Counted from the first letter of the stretch, positions 39,663 to 52,870 are shown. The stretch is DNA of 64,000 nt from Carya illinoinensis (GCF_018687715.1 NC_056765.1:32262254-32326253); one strand, 5' to 3'. The notes: generated by a model from the letters alone, not told the origin. Translations and numbers: made by a program.

Positions 39663-42600
39663 TATTAAGGAAAATATTACAGATCTGTCACAGCTCCAAT
39701 CAAAGCAATAAATCAGCAGAAAATTAGTTTAGAGTAGATCAAGGAGTGTATTTGCTGTCAGTTTTTATTATCTGTGTAAATGCTTTATTTCCATAAACAG
39801 CATTTGTATATTTCCATAGATAGATCGGCAGAGCTTGTACTTAAAAACTGAATGTGAATAACAGAGGGTGTGTTGCAAAATCAAACCAAAAGCAGTGTGC
39901 TTCCTCTTTATGGTATCCAGAGAGCCAGTACTCTAACGAGATTCCTTCATTTTTTTTTCCAAGTCATGGCTGATATTTCCCAATCCTCTCCTTCCGAACC
40001 ACAGATCATTACTATCAACCCAGCCACCACCATAAATGAAAAGCTTACCTCTGCAACTTTTCCACAATGGAGAGCTCAATTTGAAGCCCTGCTTATAGGT
40101 TACGACCTCATTGATTTTGTCACCGGACACCGTCTATGTCCAGCCATTGATGCAACCAACTCTGCTGCCTCTAAAGCTGCGTACTCCCACTGGGTGCGTC
40201 AAGATAAACTCCTCCTTCATGCCATTCTTGCCTCCACCTCCACAACAATAACCCCCATTCTTGCCTCCTGTAAAACATCCCAGCAGGCCTGGTCTCTTCT
40301 CACTCGGCTTTATGCTGGCAAATCTCACACACGAGCTCTTCAACTCAAGGAAAATTTAACCTTGAGCACCCGTGGCAGTAAAACTGTCACTGAATTTCTT
40401 CAGGCCATCAAGCTGATTGCCGATGAACTTGCAATCATAGATCATCCTGTTTCGGATGATGATCTAACACTTTATATTTTAAATGGCCTTGGACCCGAAT
40501 TCCGTGAGATTGCAGCACCCATTCGTGCTCGGGAAACCTCAATGACATTTGAGGAAATTCATGACTTACTGGTTGGGCATGAAAATTATATCCGTCGACT
40601 GGAAGCCCAATCGGCAACTATGATTGCCACTGCAAATTACACTCAACGGAACGGAGGCTCTTCCGGAAATAATCGGTCTTCTTCTTCGCAGAAGCACTTC
40701 TCACCTGGAAACCAGGGACGTGGCTCTCAAGGCCGTGGCAAACGTGGGCCACCTGATTCGGGCTTCAAGAAATACAAGCCCAAATGTCAATTATGTGATC
40801 AAATGGGCCATACGGCCAGAAATTGCTTCAAGTACAATTTAACTGAAATCACAGCAAATTGTGCCGGCTCCTCTCAGGAAAAAAATCACAAATGGCTTGT
40901 TGATTCTGCAGCATCTCACAATATGACCACTGATCTCTCCAATCTTTCCATCCACTCAGAATATGACGGCACTGATGAAGTGGTAATTGGTGATGGTTCA
41001 GGTTTGCCTGTATCTCATGTTGGCTCATTGTCTTTTATTTCTTCTAATCGTGTTTTTCATTTACATGATACTCTTTGTGTCCCCACCATTAAAAAAAATC
41101 TTGTCTCCGTTCATCATTTCACCAAACAAAACAATGTCTATTTAGAGTTTCATCCATTTTATTTCTTGGTGAAGGATCGGCTCACGGGGGCGACACTACT
41201 CAAAGGTGACTGTGAAGATGGAGTGTACCCACTACCGGCATCCTTGGCCACGGTTTCCAAAAAAGTTGTTGCTTACGTTCATGAACGCACCACCCCTGAT
41301 GGTTGGCATAAAAGACTTGGTCATCCCTCGTCAAAAATTGTTAATCATGTTATTCGCACTTTTTCTTTACCCACAAAAAATAATGGGCACTCATCTCTTT
41401 GTAGTTCATGCTCTCAAAATAAATCTCATCGCCAACCTTTCAATTCTCATGGTTTAACTAGCAATGCTCCATTGGAATTAATTTATTCAGATGTTTGGGG
41501 TCCTGCTCATGATATTGGTATTGATGGTTCAAAATATTACATTATTTTTGTTGACCATTATACCAAGTACATTTGGCTCTATACTATGCCCAATAAATCA
41601 AGTGTTCAAACTCTTTTTCCTCAATTTCGACATCTTGTGGAAAATAGATTTAACACAAAAATCAAGAGTTTATATTCGGACAATGGTGGTGAATATATTG
41701 GGCTAAAATCTTATCTATCTGTTCATGGCATTGCTCACTATACCACTGCTCCACACACTCCACAGCAAAATGGCATGTCTGAGAGACGACATCGTCATCT
41801 TGTTGAAACTGGGCTTACACTTCTCACGGATGCTCACATGCCTCGTTCCTTTTGGCCCTATGCCTTTCAAGCCGCTGCCTACCTCATCAATAGAATGCCG
41901 AGTTCCAATTCACAAAATAAATCCCCATTTGAGCATCTGTTTAACCAAGCACCAAATTACTTAAAACTTAAACAATTTGGTTGCTTGTGTTACCCGTTTA
42001 CACGGCCCTATAACAAAAATAAAATGGAGCCCAAAGCCACGGCTTGTATTTTTCTGGGTTACTCTCTTTCTCAAAATGCCTATTTATGTATGGAACTTAA
42101 AACGCACCGTGTTTATCATTCACGGCATGTCCTATTTGATGAAGGGAACTTTCCCTTTCGGCAATCTCATTCTCAAAACCGAGACCCATCTTCTCTGCCC
42201 TCAAGCGAAAATCACTCCCATGTCCAGATTTCTTTGCCCCAAATTCCTTTTCCTTCGGTCATTCCCTCCATGATTTCGGCACAGGACAGCTTCACGGATC
42301 ACTCACCTTTGGTAGCGTCTTCACCGGCACCGACCTCCTCTCAGGTAAATATTTCTTCCCCTTCTCCTATGATTGCGCCAGAAATAAATTTAGTTTCTAT
42401 TTCTGAAAATACTCAATCGGCTCCTGTCCAAATTGAACCCGTGATGCCCTCCCCTGCTGATTTGCGCACTCATACTATGGTAACCCGATCGATGAACAAT
42501 ATCTACCGACCAAAAAAATCCTTTTTGGTCACCCACCATCCCATTCCTCCATCCTTAGAACCCAATTCGGTTTCTGAAGCCATCTCTGATCCCAGATGGC

Positions 42601-44349
42601 GTGAAGCCATGTCCTTGGAATTAACTGCTCTCATGAGTCATGATACTTGGAACCTTGTTCCACCACCGAAAGGGTCTAATATAATTGGGTGCAAATGGGT
42701 ATTTCGGGTCAAGCGAAATGCAGATGGTTCAATTGACCGGTTCAAAGCCCGACTTGTGGCAAAAGGATTTAATCAGAGGCCTGATCTGGATTACAAAGAG
42801 ACTTTTAGTCCCGTGGTCAAACCTGTTACAATTAGAACTGTATTATCTATTGCTGTAATGTAGGGATGGTCACTCAGACAATTAGATATCAACAATGCCT
42901 TTTTAAATGGGTATCTTACTGAGAAAGTTTTTATGAAACAGCCCCCAGACTTTCGGGACTCAGACAAACCCGAGTATGTCTGTTGCCTTAATAAGGCGAT
43001 ATACGGACTAAAACAAGCACCTCGTGCTTGGTTTTCAGCTCTTAAACATGCCATGCTTGCTTTTGGTTTTCTAAATGCCAAGTCTGACTCATCTCTATTT
43101 GTGTATCATCATGATTCTGTTCTTATCTACTGCTTAGTGTATGTTGATGACTTGGTAATTACTGGAAATGATTCAACACTTGTGGAACAAATAGTTGATC
43201 AGCTTGGTAAAAAATTCTCACTCAAAGATTTGGGATCTCTAAACTTCTTTCTCGGCATAGAAGTCATACCCACACAAGATGGCCTCTTTCTAAGTCAACA
43301 CAAATACATCCGAGAGCTACTTGAGCGAACAAGCATGGACGGTGCCAAAGATGTCACTACCCCTCTGTCAACATCAGCTTGCTTAAAGCTTGATGATGGC
43401 ACTCCTTCATTTGATGCTACTGAATATAGAAAAGTTATTGGCGGGCTGCAATATCTCTCCTTGACAAGGCCTGACATCAGCTTTGCAGTAAACAAGCTCT
43501 CTCAGTTCATGCATTCTCCAACTACAACTCACTGGACAGCTACTAAGAGATTGTTACGATATCTGAAAAACACAATTTTTCATGGCATCTCCATTCGCAA
43601 AGCAGCTCATCCATCTCTCTTATGCTTCTCAGATTCGAACTGGGCAGGTAGTTTGGACAACAGGAGTTCAACTTCAGCTTATTTAGTTCTGCTTGGTTCC
43701 ACACCTATCTCATGGAGCTCAAAAAAACAACGTTCCATTGCTCGTTCTTCTACCGAGGCCGAATATCGTGCATTAGCAACTGCTGCTGCTGAGTGTATGT
43801 GGATTCTTTCCCTTCTTCAAGAACTAAAGTTTCCAATCACCACTCCTCCACTCCTGTTATGTGATAATTTGGGAGCCACTCAACTTAGCTTAAACCCTGT
43901 TCAACACTCGCGGATGAAACATATCCAAATTGATCTACACTTTGTTCGTGACTTGGTTCAGAAAAATGTGCTCACTGTCCGACATGTTCATACAAACGAT
44001 CAACTTGCTGATTTATTGACCAAGCCACTCTCACGGCAACGAACAGATCATCTCAAGAACAAGATCGGTCTTACTGACGGAAGCCCGTTCTTGCGGGGGC
44101 ATATTAAGGAAAATATTACAGATCTGTCACAGCTCCAATCAAAGCAATAAATCAGCAGAAAATTAGTTTAGAGTAGATCAAGGAGTGTATTTGCTGTCAG
44201 TTTTTATTATCTGTGTAAATGCTTTATTTCCATAAACAGCATTTGTATATTTCCATAGATAGATCGGCAGAGCTTGTACTTAAAAACTGAATGTGAATAA
44301 CAGAGGGTGTGTTGCAAAATCAAACCAAAAGCAGTGTGCTTCCTCTTTA
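39663..44349 (+). mobile_element. Ty1/Copia retrotransposon with identical LTRs
   Basis: LTRs 39,663-39,910 and 44,102-44,349 are 248 bases each and identical by eye. A 5-bp target duplication ATATA lies at 39,658-39,662 and 44,350-44,354, within an (AT)n run. Termini are TATTAAGG...CTTTA, again TA..TA. The primer site at 39,911 reads TGGTATCCAGAG, one C more than the usual initiator-Met match. A G-rich tract (GCGGGGGC) precedes the right LTR. Confidence 0.95.
39966..44150 (+). pseudogene. Copia gag-pol with one in-frame TAG
   Basis: ATG at 39,966 (MADISQSSP). One frame of 1,394 codons to 44,150, stopped only by TAG at 42,861-42,863 (codon 966), in the reverse transcriptase domain before YVDD. 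Domains in order: UBN2 gag; CCHC knuckle at about 274 (CQLCDQMGHTARNC); protease reading DSAA at 313, where the third residue is usually Gly; integrase zinc-binding and D,D,E core (SDNGGEY, ERRHRH); RT with YVDDLVITG at about 1059; RNase H. Without readthrough it yields gag, protease and integrase but no complete RT. Because the LTRs are identical, the lesion is very recent or the copy was mobilised by a relative. Confidence 0.9.
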
Positions 44350-44354
44350 ATATA

Positions 44355-45450
44355 TATTTGACAATTTATTAAGCGAAAATTCCGTGAATATACTGAAAAT
44401 AATAACTATCATATAATGTTTTTTTTTTTTTTGAAAAGAACTATCATATAATGTTAGATTATAGACATAGAATATTTTTATGTTATCATATTCAAATTCA
44501 TTAAAAGATTTAGTATTTATATAAATAATTTAATAGCACCACAATACATTGTGATAGTAAGAAAAGGTTTATTAAATATCTATTAGATTTTATATTGAGG
44601 TTTTTTAAATAAAATTTCCCGAGAATTGATAAAAACTCATGGCAAAAGCAGGGCCAACTCAATAGATTTTGAGGCGTAAGGCGAGAAGTTAAAATTGAGC
44701 ACTTTTCATGTATCAAATTAACTAGGTTATATGTAAATATATTTTTATTTAAAAATTATTCTTCTTGCTTTTTGAAATGCAAAATTGTTAATTAAATTTT
44801 AAAATTGATTTATTTTGTTATCTTTTGGTTATTTTTGGTGTATTTCTTGATCATCTACAAATGTTTCACCTACATTATCTGATATATTTTGTTTATTGCT
44901 AGTAACAAATTTATTTAAAGATTGTTTTTGGGATTCAATAAATTTTTATTCATTTTTTTTTAAGTTTCTCATATCGAAATGCATATTTTCTATTTACATA
45001 TTTATAGTAGAAGGGAATAACATCTACTATATAAATTCTTACTATGCTTATGAATATTTTAGAATAAAATAAATATTAATATAAAACAATAGAACCTAAT
45101 TTAACAAATAAACTTTACTTTTATATAAAATTGTTAATCTGCACAATAAAATAAAATATATTAATATTAATATTCACAATCAAGAAATAAAATATACATT
45201 AGAGAGATTGAAAGAGAAAGAAAATGAGAAACAAAGTTGAAAAAAGAGTCAAAAGAATACGTGGCCATGGGCCATGTGAATTGTGAAAGCTATGGTCGTT
45301 GAAGTCTTGAAAAAGAAGACAAAAATAATCCAAATATGTTTTAGAAGAAAAGTCATCACGTTGCTGTTTTATTTCTACAAAACTTCATTGTTTATATAAA
45401 ATAAAAACTTCACTATGCATTGTATATATAAAACAAAAGAGAAATACTTT
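44355..45450. other. AT-rich intergenic DNA
   Basis: No gene, RNA or clear element was recognised between the Copia element and the MITE at 45,454. Short minus-strand ORFs here have no familiar motif. Confidence 0.5.
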
Positions 45451-45453
45451 TTG

Positions 45454-45645
45454 CAGTCGGCAGATACAGTCGGCGTGCAGTCGGCTGTTAAAAAAAAATT
45501 AATACGGGACTTACATGAAAAAAAAAATTATTTTTATAACTTTTTATAATTCATGTAGGTCCTCCTGAATATAAAACAATTTTTTTATAATTTTTTTTTA
45601 TTCATTCTGTACAGCCGACTGCACGCCGACTGCATCTGCCGACTG
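45454..45645. mobile_element. MITE with 35-base TIRs made of a repeated octamer
   Basis: Left TIR 45,454-45,488 and right TIR 45,611-45,645 are perfect inverted repeats except one base. Each arm contains CAGTCGGC three times, spaced by short linkers. The core is AT-rich and itself partly palindromic (ACTTACATGAA / TTCATGTAGGT). A diverged relative lies at 31,125-31,330. No coding capacity. Confidence 0.85.
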
Positions 45646-46186
45646 TATGTAGCAAAACCCAAAACAAAAACAGATAACCTTTAGGCAATCACTTAACTCG
45701 CCTTTGGAAGAACCGGCCCTAGACAAAAGCTGACGTGTCATATGCACATGAGGGAAGCCCTTTCTCATGTGTCATTCAGTTCCAACACCATCCCATGACC
45801 TAGCATGCTTGACTCGGCTTCTCACTTATAGAAAGGGGTTGGTTCCTACAATTTCATTTTGATATTTTCTCATTTCTCAACTTGTAAACAAGAGAAAAAT
45901 TAGACCATGCGACAAAGTGGAGGAAAATTAGACAAGGGTAGCAACCTTATTAACTATTATATGGTAAGAACCGAACAAAACAATAAATCAGTTTGTTAAT
46001 CATCATTAGTATACTCATTTTGTTGTTCTCTTGTATTTGGTTGGACCTAGGAAAAAAAAAAAAAACAATTCAATACACTCTGTTTGGTAGTGTTTGCCAC
46101 TGCTGTCTTATCTATATGAATAATAATATTTTAATCATTTCAAATAATTTATGAATTAAATGATGTTTTCTAAAGAGATAATTACA

Positions 46187-46412
46187 CAGAGGCACTTCAG
46201 GCCGAATGGGTGCCAAAAAAGCTTTCACATTAGTCAATAGACAAGTGCCACGTAGATACTCTAAAAAGACTATATATGAGCCTGATCTAGTCAACGTCCA
46301 TCCCTGCTCTGTACTCAACACCGACAAGCCCAAAAAAAATCGCCACCATCCCTGCAATAATTCTTGTCAGAGCATGGATTACGTTTTCAAAAGGGGGGGG
46401 GGGGAGAGGGAC

Positions 46413-46448
<36 letters not shown>

Positions 46449-47193
46449 GTAAGTAAGTATATGCTGCAAGCGAGCATGTTGTAAATTCATACAATGAATA
46501 GTTTCTCTTCATTCCAGGCAAAATTAATTATACAGATTACAAGTCAGCGTCAAGTGCAGAGTAGAGCAGTGCAATAAATAGTTTCTTCTTCTTCTTTTTT
46601 TGTAATTTTTTTAAAAGGAAGTAAAGGACACTACCAATGGAGGCAAAACTTTCTCAGCAGCACGATGAGGAACAGAGAACCCTCCATGGGTACTAGTGTC
46701 ACTCACTATCAATGTCTTGCAAAAGTAATTGGTGGGCTGTTTGCTTGGAATCCCCAATTCCAGAAGTATGAACATATCCTTTTACTCTTCCTACGTGCAC
46801 CAACAAGAAAGTAACTTTGCAATTCCATGCAGAAGACTTTGCAAAACACTATTATTATCAAAAACAAAAAATGAAAAGAAAAGAAAGAGATTGAACAAAA
46901 ACAAAGTCCAGAACACTTGAGTCAAAGGCTATAACGTCACTTGCGCATATACTTCATCCATTTCCACATCAGTGTCAAGTGCTAGATCAGGGAGGGAGGA
47001 GAGGGAGAGAAAGAGAGATAGGACTTTCAGAAAAATCATGCAGATGGGAGAGGGAGATGCATTCGAAGAAGGAGAGGGAGACAATTGGGTGGATGTGGGC
47101 TCATTTTTAATCTTTTTGGAGTGTCTAAGTGGCACTTGTCTATTGGCTGGTGTGAAAGTTATTTTGGCACCCATCCAACCTGAAGGTTATTCC
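46187..47193. mobile_element. Non-autonomous MULE-like element with long TIRs
   Basis: About 95 bases at each end are inverted repeats (left: CACTTCAGGCCGAATGGGTG, CAATAGACAAGTGCCACGTA; right the same types in reverse). The flanks ATAATTACA (46,178-46,186) and ATAATTATA (47,194-47,202) match at 8 of 9, a likely 9-bp target duplication. The interior has a poly-G run, a (GA)n microsatellite at 46,416-46,446, and no transposase. Small ORFs overlap the TIRs and are not credible. Confidence 0.7.
46392..46446 (+). repeat. Poly-G and (GA)n microsatellite
   Basis: About 12 G followed by GAGAGGGACATA and about 15 GA units. Confidence 0.9.
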
Positions 47194-48849
47194 ATAATTA
47201 TATTCAATCCGACTGTACGAATAATGCGTACAATGCTACGTCAGTTTTTATAAAAATAAATTTAGTAATTAATATAATTTTATAAAAAAGAGTTATACAC
47301 TATATTATCATCGTATTTTTATTCCTTTAAGATGAGGTGACATTACCTGTCAATCTATATATTTACTCTTTAAAAAAATAAAAAATCATCTAATAATGAT
47401 AAATATATCATATCTTATATAATAGGATGAAAGTAAGATAAGAGTGTGTATAGTATTATTCAATTTTGTATGATTCATTATATTTATGTTATAATAAAAT
47501 TAGTTTTATAATCTAACCTAACACATCAAATAAGATGAGTTTATAAATTTATTTTTATTAAAACATTTATCCCTAAATATTTTTATTGACTTTATAGCTT
47601 ATTGTACAAATTTTCTTTGGGAACAATTATTTGTTCTACATAAGGTCTTATTTGTTTTCAAAAATTATGTTAACGTTGTGTTTCGCACCCTTTTGGACCA
47701 GGCTCCAGCGACCTGGGTCTTCAATCTTAGGCCTGCACACTCAGAGAAAACACAGAAAATCGGAGGCTTTAGTGGAGGCCAGGAGTCTCCAATGATTAAG
47801 TCAGTATCACTTTAGTTGTTCGTGCAAGAGAAAGTAGAGGAATCAGAGAGAGCTTTTCATACATGGAGATTGGCTTTTATACTAGATTTGTGTGGGTCAA
47901 CTGCCCATACCTTGTGTCAGGGGGATGTGTCCCTTCAACAGGTCTTTTAGTTAAATTCCTTTAATGCGGCATGGCTTATGGGGTGGCGCAATTAATGTGG
48001 TGTGGCTCTCTATCCCTTATATCCTGCTGATATACGCCGTCAGGCTCATTCTCCAGTGCTTGTTAGAAGATTAAGGGCTCCTTGCGTTTCCCACCCACCT
48101 ACTTGTACAGTGCTATCTGAGACTATGCGTTGTAAGGGAATGTCGGGATGATTTGTCCCCTCATTCCTTACGTTTTGGAGACTTCCCGTGTGATTTTGGC
48201 CATAGGTCGACATCTACTTCAAGACCGTAGACCTCTAATGGCCCAAGGGGTTACCCAGCCGAGCCGGGCTCCCTATGTTTTGGGCTTGACTTCTGGGCCT
48301 TCAACCCAAGGGGAAAAATCTTCTTATAGTTACCTTGCCAATTTCTATTGGATTGGTTTGATGGGAATTTATTCTTGCCTTTGTGTTCATGTCTTATTGT
48401 AGCCATTATCATTTGATATCCTCTCTTTTCAGAAAGGGCGACCATTTTACTTCTAGGCTCTTCCACGTGTCAGGTCCTAGGGCACCCTTACTTGGTCTTT
48501 TCGTTATTTGATGTGACGTGCGATGGTTTTCTTCCTGACTTTATTGGCACGTTTTCTGATGGTTGAATTCCGGTACTTGATTGTATATGTTCTGTCCCTT
48601 CCGCATTGATGGTATCAGGTGGCTCTTTCCACGTCGCATTGTGCCGCGTGTTCTACAGGATTTGAACTATCTCGTATCCCACGTCTAATACATGGGGGTG
48701 GAATGCGAACTGTCACTTTCCTTTATTATCTACATCCTATCCTCTCTCTCCCTCTTTACCGCATTTGCATTCTCCTCATATTCCAACTTTCTCATTCTTC
48801 CTCACTTGACTCATCATTCTTCTTGTTTCCTTTCTTAAACTCAACTTTA

Positions 48850-49330
48850 ATGGCTTCCAAGAAGGTCATTCAACCCAATATTCCAAAGGAGTTAGACGGG
48901 CCTGAAGTTCTTACTACGAAGCAAACATTTGCTTGTTACCATTGGTGCTCGGAGACTACCCTCTAGTTCTCGTCTTCATTGATTTCCACCTATTACGTTC
49001 TAGAGAATGTGGTTTTTGAGATCCTTGGGCCACGAGAAGGGGCCATCAATGACGATGGTTATGTCTCGTATGTTGCCATTTTCCCTAATATGTTTTCTTG
49101 CGGGTTGAGGTCACCTTTTCCTCGCTATTTCTGTGACATATTGGATCATCTCAGAGTAGTCCCCTCCTAACTTCACCTGAATGCTTGGGGGATTTTGATG
49201 TGTTGTTGCATTTTATGGCGGCGTGCTTTGTTGAAGTCTAACTTGGAGTATGCTGACCTAACTAGCCATGAATTCTTTATGATTCCCAACCTTATAAAAG
49301 CGTGAGGGGAATCTCTGCAACTTCAGAGCA
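48850..49330 (+). pseudogene. Antisense extra ORF of the Tat-like element (Transposase_28-like)
   Basis: ATG at 48,850 (MASKKVIQPNIPKEL), stop TAG at 48,964, then the frame goes on: YVAIFPNMFSCGLRSPFPR, YFCDILDHLRVVPS, stop, LHLNAWGIL. The pattern 'nGLR-P-F-r---iL-hL-v-PsQLh-NaW' is that of the plant putative gypsy-type transposon domain (PF04195 by memory). It is on the strand opposite to gag, between the satellite array and the 3' LTR, the place where Tat/Grande elements carry an antisense gene. A relative is at 12,210. Confidence 0.6.
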
Positions 49331-49664
49331 ATGCAAGCCCTCGTCGCGTTGGAACAGCGCTACCGCAAGGTCAAAGATTGGACCAACAAATTTTATTTTA
49401 TTTTTTTATTTTTTGTGTCGGGCAGAGGATGGGGATTTCCCGCTAGACAGATAACGGGCGGGGAGTTCCTTGTTCGAGACATATAGGGGTGGTCCCTGAC
49501 AACAAGGTGGTATGACCGATAGATTGTGTATGGTGGCCTGGAAGTCAACCGACTTGCTTAACCATTCGGGTGCTTGGGAGGTTGGGTGGTCCTTGGCCTT
49601 TCCCGCCTATTAACTTGTTATAAGAATGTTAATAAGCCATGAAGTTGAAAGGCAAGCGACTTGT

Positions 49665-50815
49665 CTTAAGTCTTTAGAGGAGGTCGGGCAGCACATTTAG
49701 GTTGGATTCGTCTCGTTCACCCTTGTGCTTGGTAAGAGGGGAGGTGAGCAGTATATTAAGGCTGGGCTCGCCCTGAGTCTTTGGAGGAGGTCGAGTAATG
49801 CGTTCAAGCTGGACTCGCCTCGTTGACCCTTGCGCTTGGCAAGGGTGGTCGAATAGCACGTTAAGGCTGAACTCATCCTGAGTCTTTGGAGGAGGTCGAG
49901 TAGCACATTCATGTTGGACTCGCTTAATTGACCTTGCACTTAGCAAAGGGGGCCGAGCAGCACATTAAGGCTGAACTCACCCTAAGTCTTTGAAAGAGGT
50001 CGAGCAGTACATTCAAGCTAGACTTGGCTCATTAACCCTTGTACTTGGCAAGAGGGGCTGAGCAGTACGTTAAGGTTGAACTCTCCTTGAGTCTTTGTAA
50101 GAGGTTGAGCAGCGTGTTCATGCTGGACACGTCTCTTTGACCCTTATGCTTGGCAAATGGGCTGAGTAGCACGTTAAGACTAACCTCACCCTGAGTCTTT
50201 GGAGGAGGTCAAGCAGTGCGTTTAGAATGGACTCACCTCGTTGACCCTTGCGCTTAGCAAGGAAGGTTGAGCAGCACGTTAAGGCTGAACTCGTCCTAAG
50301 TCTTTGGAGAAGGTTGAGCAGCGCGTTCAGGTTTGGACTCGGCTTGTTGACCTTTGTGCTTGGTAAGGGAGGCTGAGCAGCACGTTAAGGATGAATTCTC
50401 CATGAGTCTTTGGAAGAGGTCGAGTAGCGTGTTTAGGCTGGACTTGCCTCGTTGACCCTTGCATTTGGCAAGGGGGGCTGAGCAACGTGTTAAGGTTGAA
50501 CTCGCCTTGAGTCTTTGGAGAAGGTCGAGCAGCGCGTTTAGACTGGACTCGCCTCATTGACCCTTGCGCTTGCCAAGGGGGGCCGCAACAACATGTTAAG
50601 GCTAATCTCACTCTGAGTTTTTAGAGGAGGTTAAGTAGCGCGTTCAAGCTAGACTCGCCTCGTTGACCCTTGCGCTTGGTAAGGGGGGCCGACCAGCGCA
50701 TTAAGGCTAAACTCGCATTGAGTCTTTGGAGCAAGTCGAGCAGCGCGTTCAAGCAAGACTCGCCTCATTGACCCTTGCGCTTGGCAAGGGGTCCAAGCAA
50801 AGACGTAGCGAGGCT
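49665..50815. repeat. Satellite-like tandem array, about 105-bp unit, 10-11 copies
   Basis: The marker GAGTCTTTGG recurs at about 49,774, 49,879, 49,981, 50,088, 50,191, 50,297, 50,403, 50,508, 50,613 and 50,719, i.e. every 103-107 bases. Each unit consists of two related halves (GAGCAGCGCGTTCAAGCTGG.CTCGCC and GAGCAGCACGTTAAGGCTGA.CTCGCC). Open frames through the array on the minus strand are repeat artefacts. Confidence 0.9.
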
Positions 50816-50929
50816 TTATGCGAGGCACATACTTGATCCCTTTCTGGCAACTTAGGCTCAAATGGATCACTTCTTGTGACTCGTTTGGCTTCACCTTCTT
50901 AAATGGCCTAGGGGTGGATCACGCGTACC

Positions 50930-52870
50930 CTGCCACCCCTGAGCTTTAGTTCTTGCACATAGCACTCTTGTGTCAGGACTTATTCTCTTCTTATTTCTCC
51001 CACTCCCTTAGAGGCTGGGAACTTCATCTTTAAGTGGTAGGTGGACGTCATTGCCTTTAGGCCGTTGAGGGTTGGCTGACCAATTTTGGCATTGTAAGAT
51101 GATTAGGCCTTTACCACCAAGAAGTTGACCATGACAGAAGTCGTACAGGCGGCGTTATTCTTTAAGATGGACAGCATGATAGTCCTAATTGTCTAGACCT
51201 TCTCCCCATAGAAACCCTTTAGTGGCATGGGAGTCGGTTGGAGTTAGGCAGCGTTTATCCCCATTTGGGTGAAGGCTTCCTAGAAGAGGATGTCTGTCGA
51301 GCTGCTATTGTCAATGAGGATTTTTCTTGTAATGAAGTTGGCAACTAGCATGGTTACCATGAGGGCGACATCATGCAGGTAGAGGACGCCGTCCTTGTCC
51401 CATTCTCCAAAGGAGATTATGAGGGCTGGGTCGCTTCTTCAGTATTTGGTAGGGCGATACTCGGTCGAGTACATTTCTTGATATTGAGCCTCTCTAGTAT
51501 GTGCCTTCTGCCTGGACAAGGTCGCACCTTCGTCGGTGAATCCTCCTAACGTGGCCACTAGGGGCAGCCATGCGGCAGCCTTCGCCTCGGGATTTCTTCC
51601 CTCCTTGGCCTGTTGCCCCTCTTGGCACTCTTTTTCCAGAATCTTCTTCTCCATTCCTATTTCAGCTTTTGGGTGGGAGGATATCTTGACCTTAGCTAAT
51701 TCGCTTGCTCCCTTCCTCCTTTCAAGGAAAGGCAATCTTTGATATTGTGGGTGGTTGATTGGTGCTAGGTGCAACAGCGATAGTTGGTGCCTTCTTCGGT
51801 ATTGGGCTGGCTGGTGGTCTTCTTTTTGGATGGCGAGCGCCAACAGGTCAAATCGAAGTCTCAGGCCCTTTGTGGGGGCCTTCTTCCCTCCTACCATCTC
51901 GCGGTCCTTTCTTTACCTTCTTGCGAGCCTTGCCTTTGGCTTAGAGGCATTCCCTTTCTTGTTTACATGCTCCAACTCCTTCCTCATTGGCTCGGTTAGG
52001 GCACGGAGCATGTCCTCAACATTGATGAAGTTGTCGACTTGATCCATGAGCTCTCGTAATGTAGCGGGAGTCCTCTGTGCCAGCTCTATCATGAACTAGG
52101 ACCAAGGCTTACTCCTCCTAAGAGCACTGCTAGAGTTATCTTTTCAACTTGGTCATCCGTCGTCATGCACTTTTTGTTGAACCTAGACAAGTACGCTTTC
52201 AGGCTCTTGTCTTCTCCTTGTTGGATGGTGAGGAGGTACGCTGTAGGACAACCTTCTTCTCATGCTTGCCATAAACTAAATGAGGAATAGGCAAGCCAAT
52301 TCCCCGAAGCTGTTTATGGACTAGGGCGCTAGGGACCTAAACCACACTTTCACTGACCCTTTCAAGGTCAGTGGAAAAGCTCTACAGGCCACCTCCCATG
52401 GGAAGTTGTGCAGGGTCATATGAGGCTTGAAGGTTCTAGGTACTCGAGGAGGTCTCTAGTCCCATCATGCATCTTTATGAAGGGAGTCTGGAACTTTGGT
52501 GGTAAGGGCATGACCATCACCTCCTTACTATAGGGCAGGCTGTGATGGTGAGCAATTGGTCTACTAATGACAATGTTTCTAGCTTCCTCGCCATTTCCAT
52601 ATACTTTCCTTTAAGGTTACACAACTTGTTCAGCTTGTTCTTCCTCTCTTTTTCTACGTTACCTTCCTCTCCAGCGTTTCTGAACCAAACATGCTCGCTA
52701 TTGCGAGGTTCCGCATCATTCTCTGGCTCGTTAGTGGTTCCCCTGAGTGTCTCGTTTTCTCTTCGGAGAGTCTCTACCTCGCTAGTCAGACTTTCCACCA
52801 GATGTTCCATCGCTACGAGTCTTGCTTCCATGTTTATCAATGTTGTTTCATTTTGTCCCCGAGTTATATG
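50930..52870 (-). pseudogene. Gypsy gag-protease remnant
   Basis: Minus strand. A coiled-coil N-terminal part begins INMEARLVAMEHLVESL near 52,840; gag core pieces follow with frame changes between 52,500 and 51,900; a Lys/Glu-rich segment lies at 51,897-51,439. Then the protease region reads DVALMVTMLVANFITRKIL followed by IDNSSSTDIL and a TAG; in active Gypsy proteases this site has Gly as third residue, which is lost here. [14 protein letters not shown] block near 51,070 continues the usual order. Non-functional. Confidence 0.7.

Noticed and set aside
51439..52042. Several + strand ORFs over the Gypsy gag region
   Set aside because: Shadows of the minus-strand gag/protease remnant.
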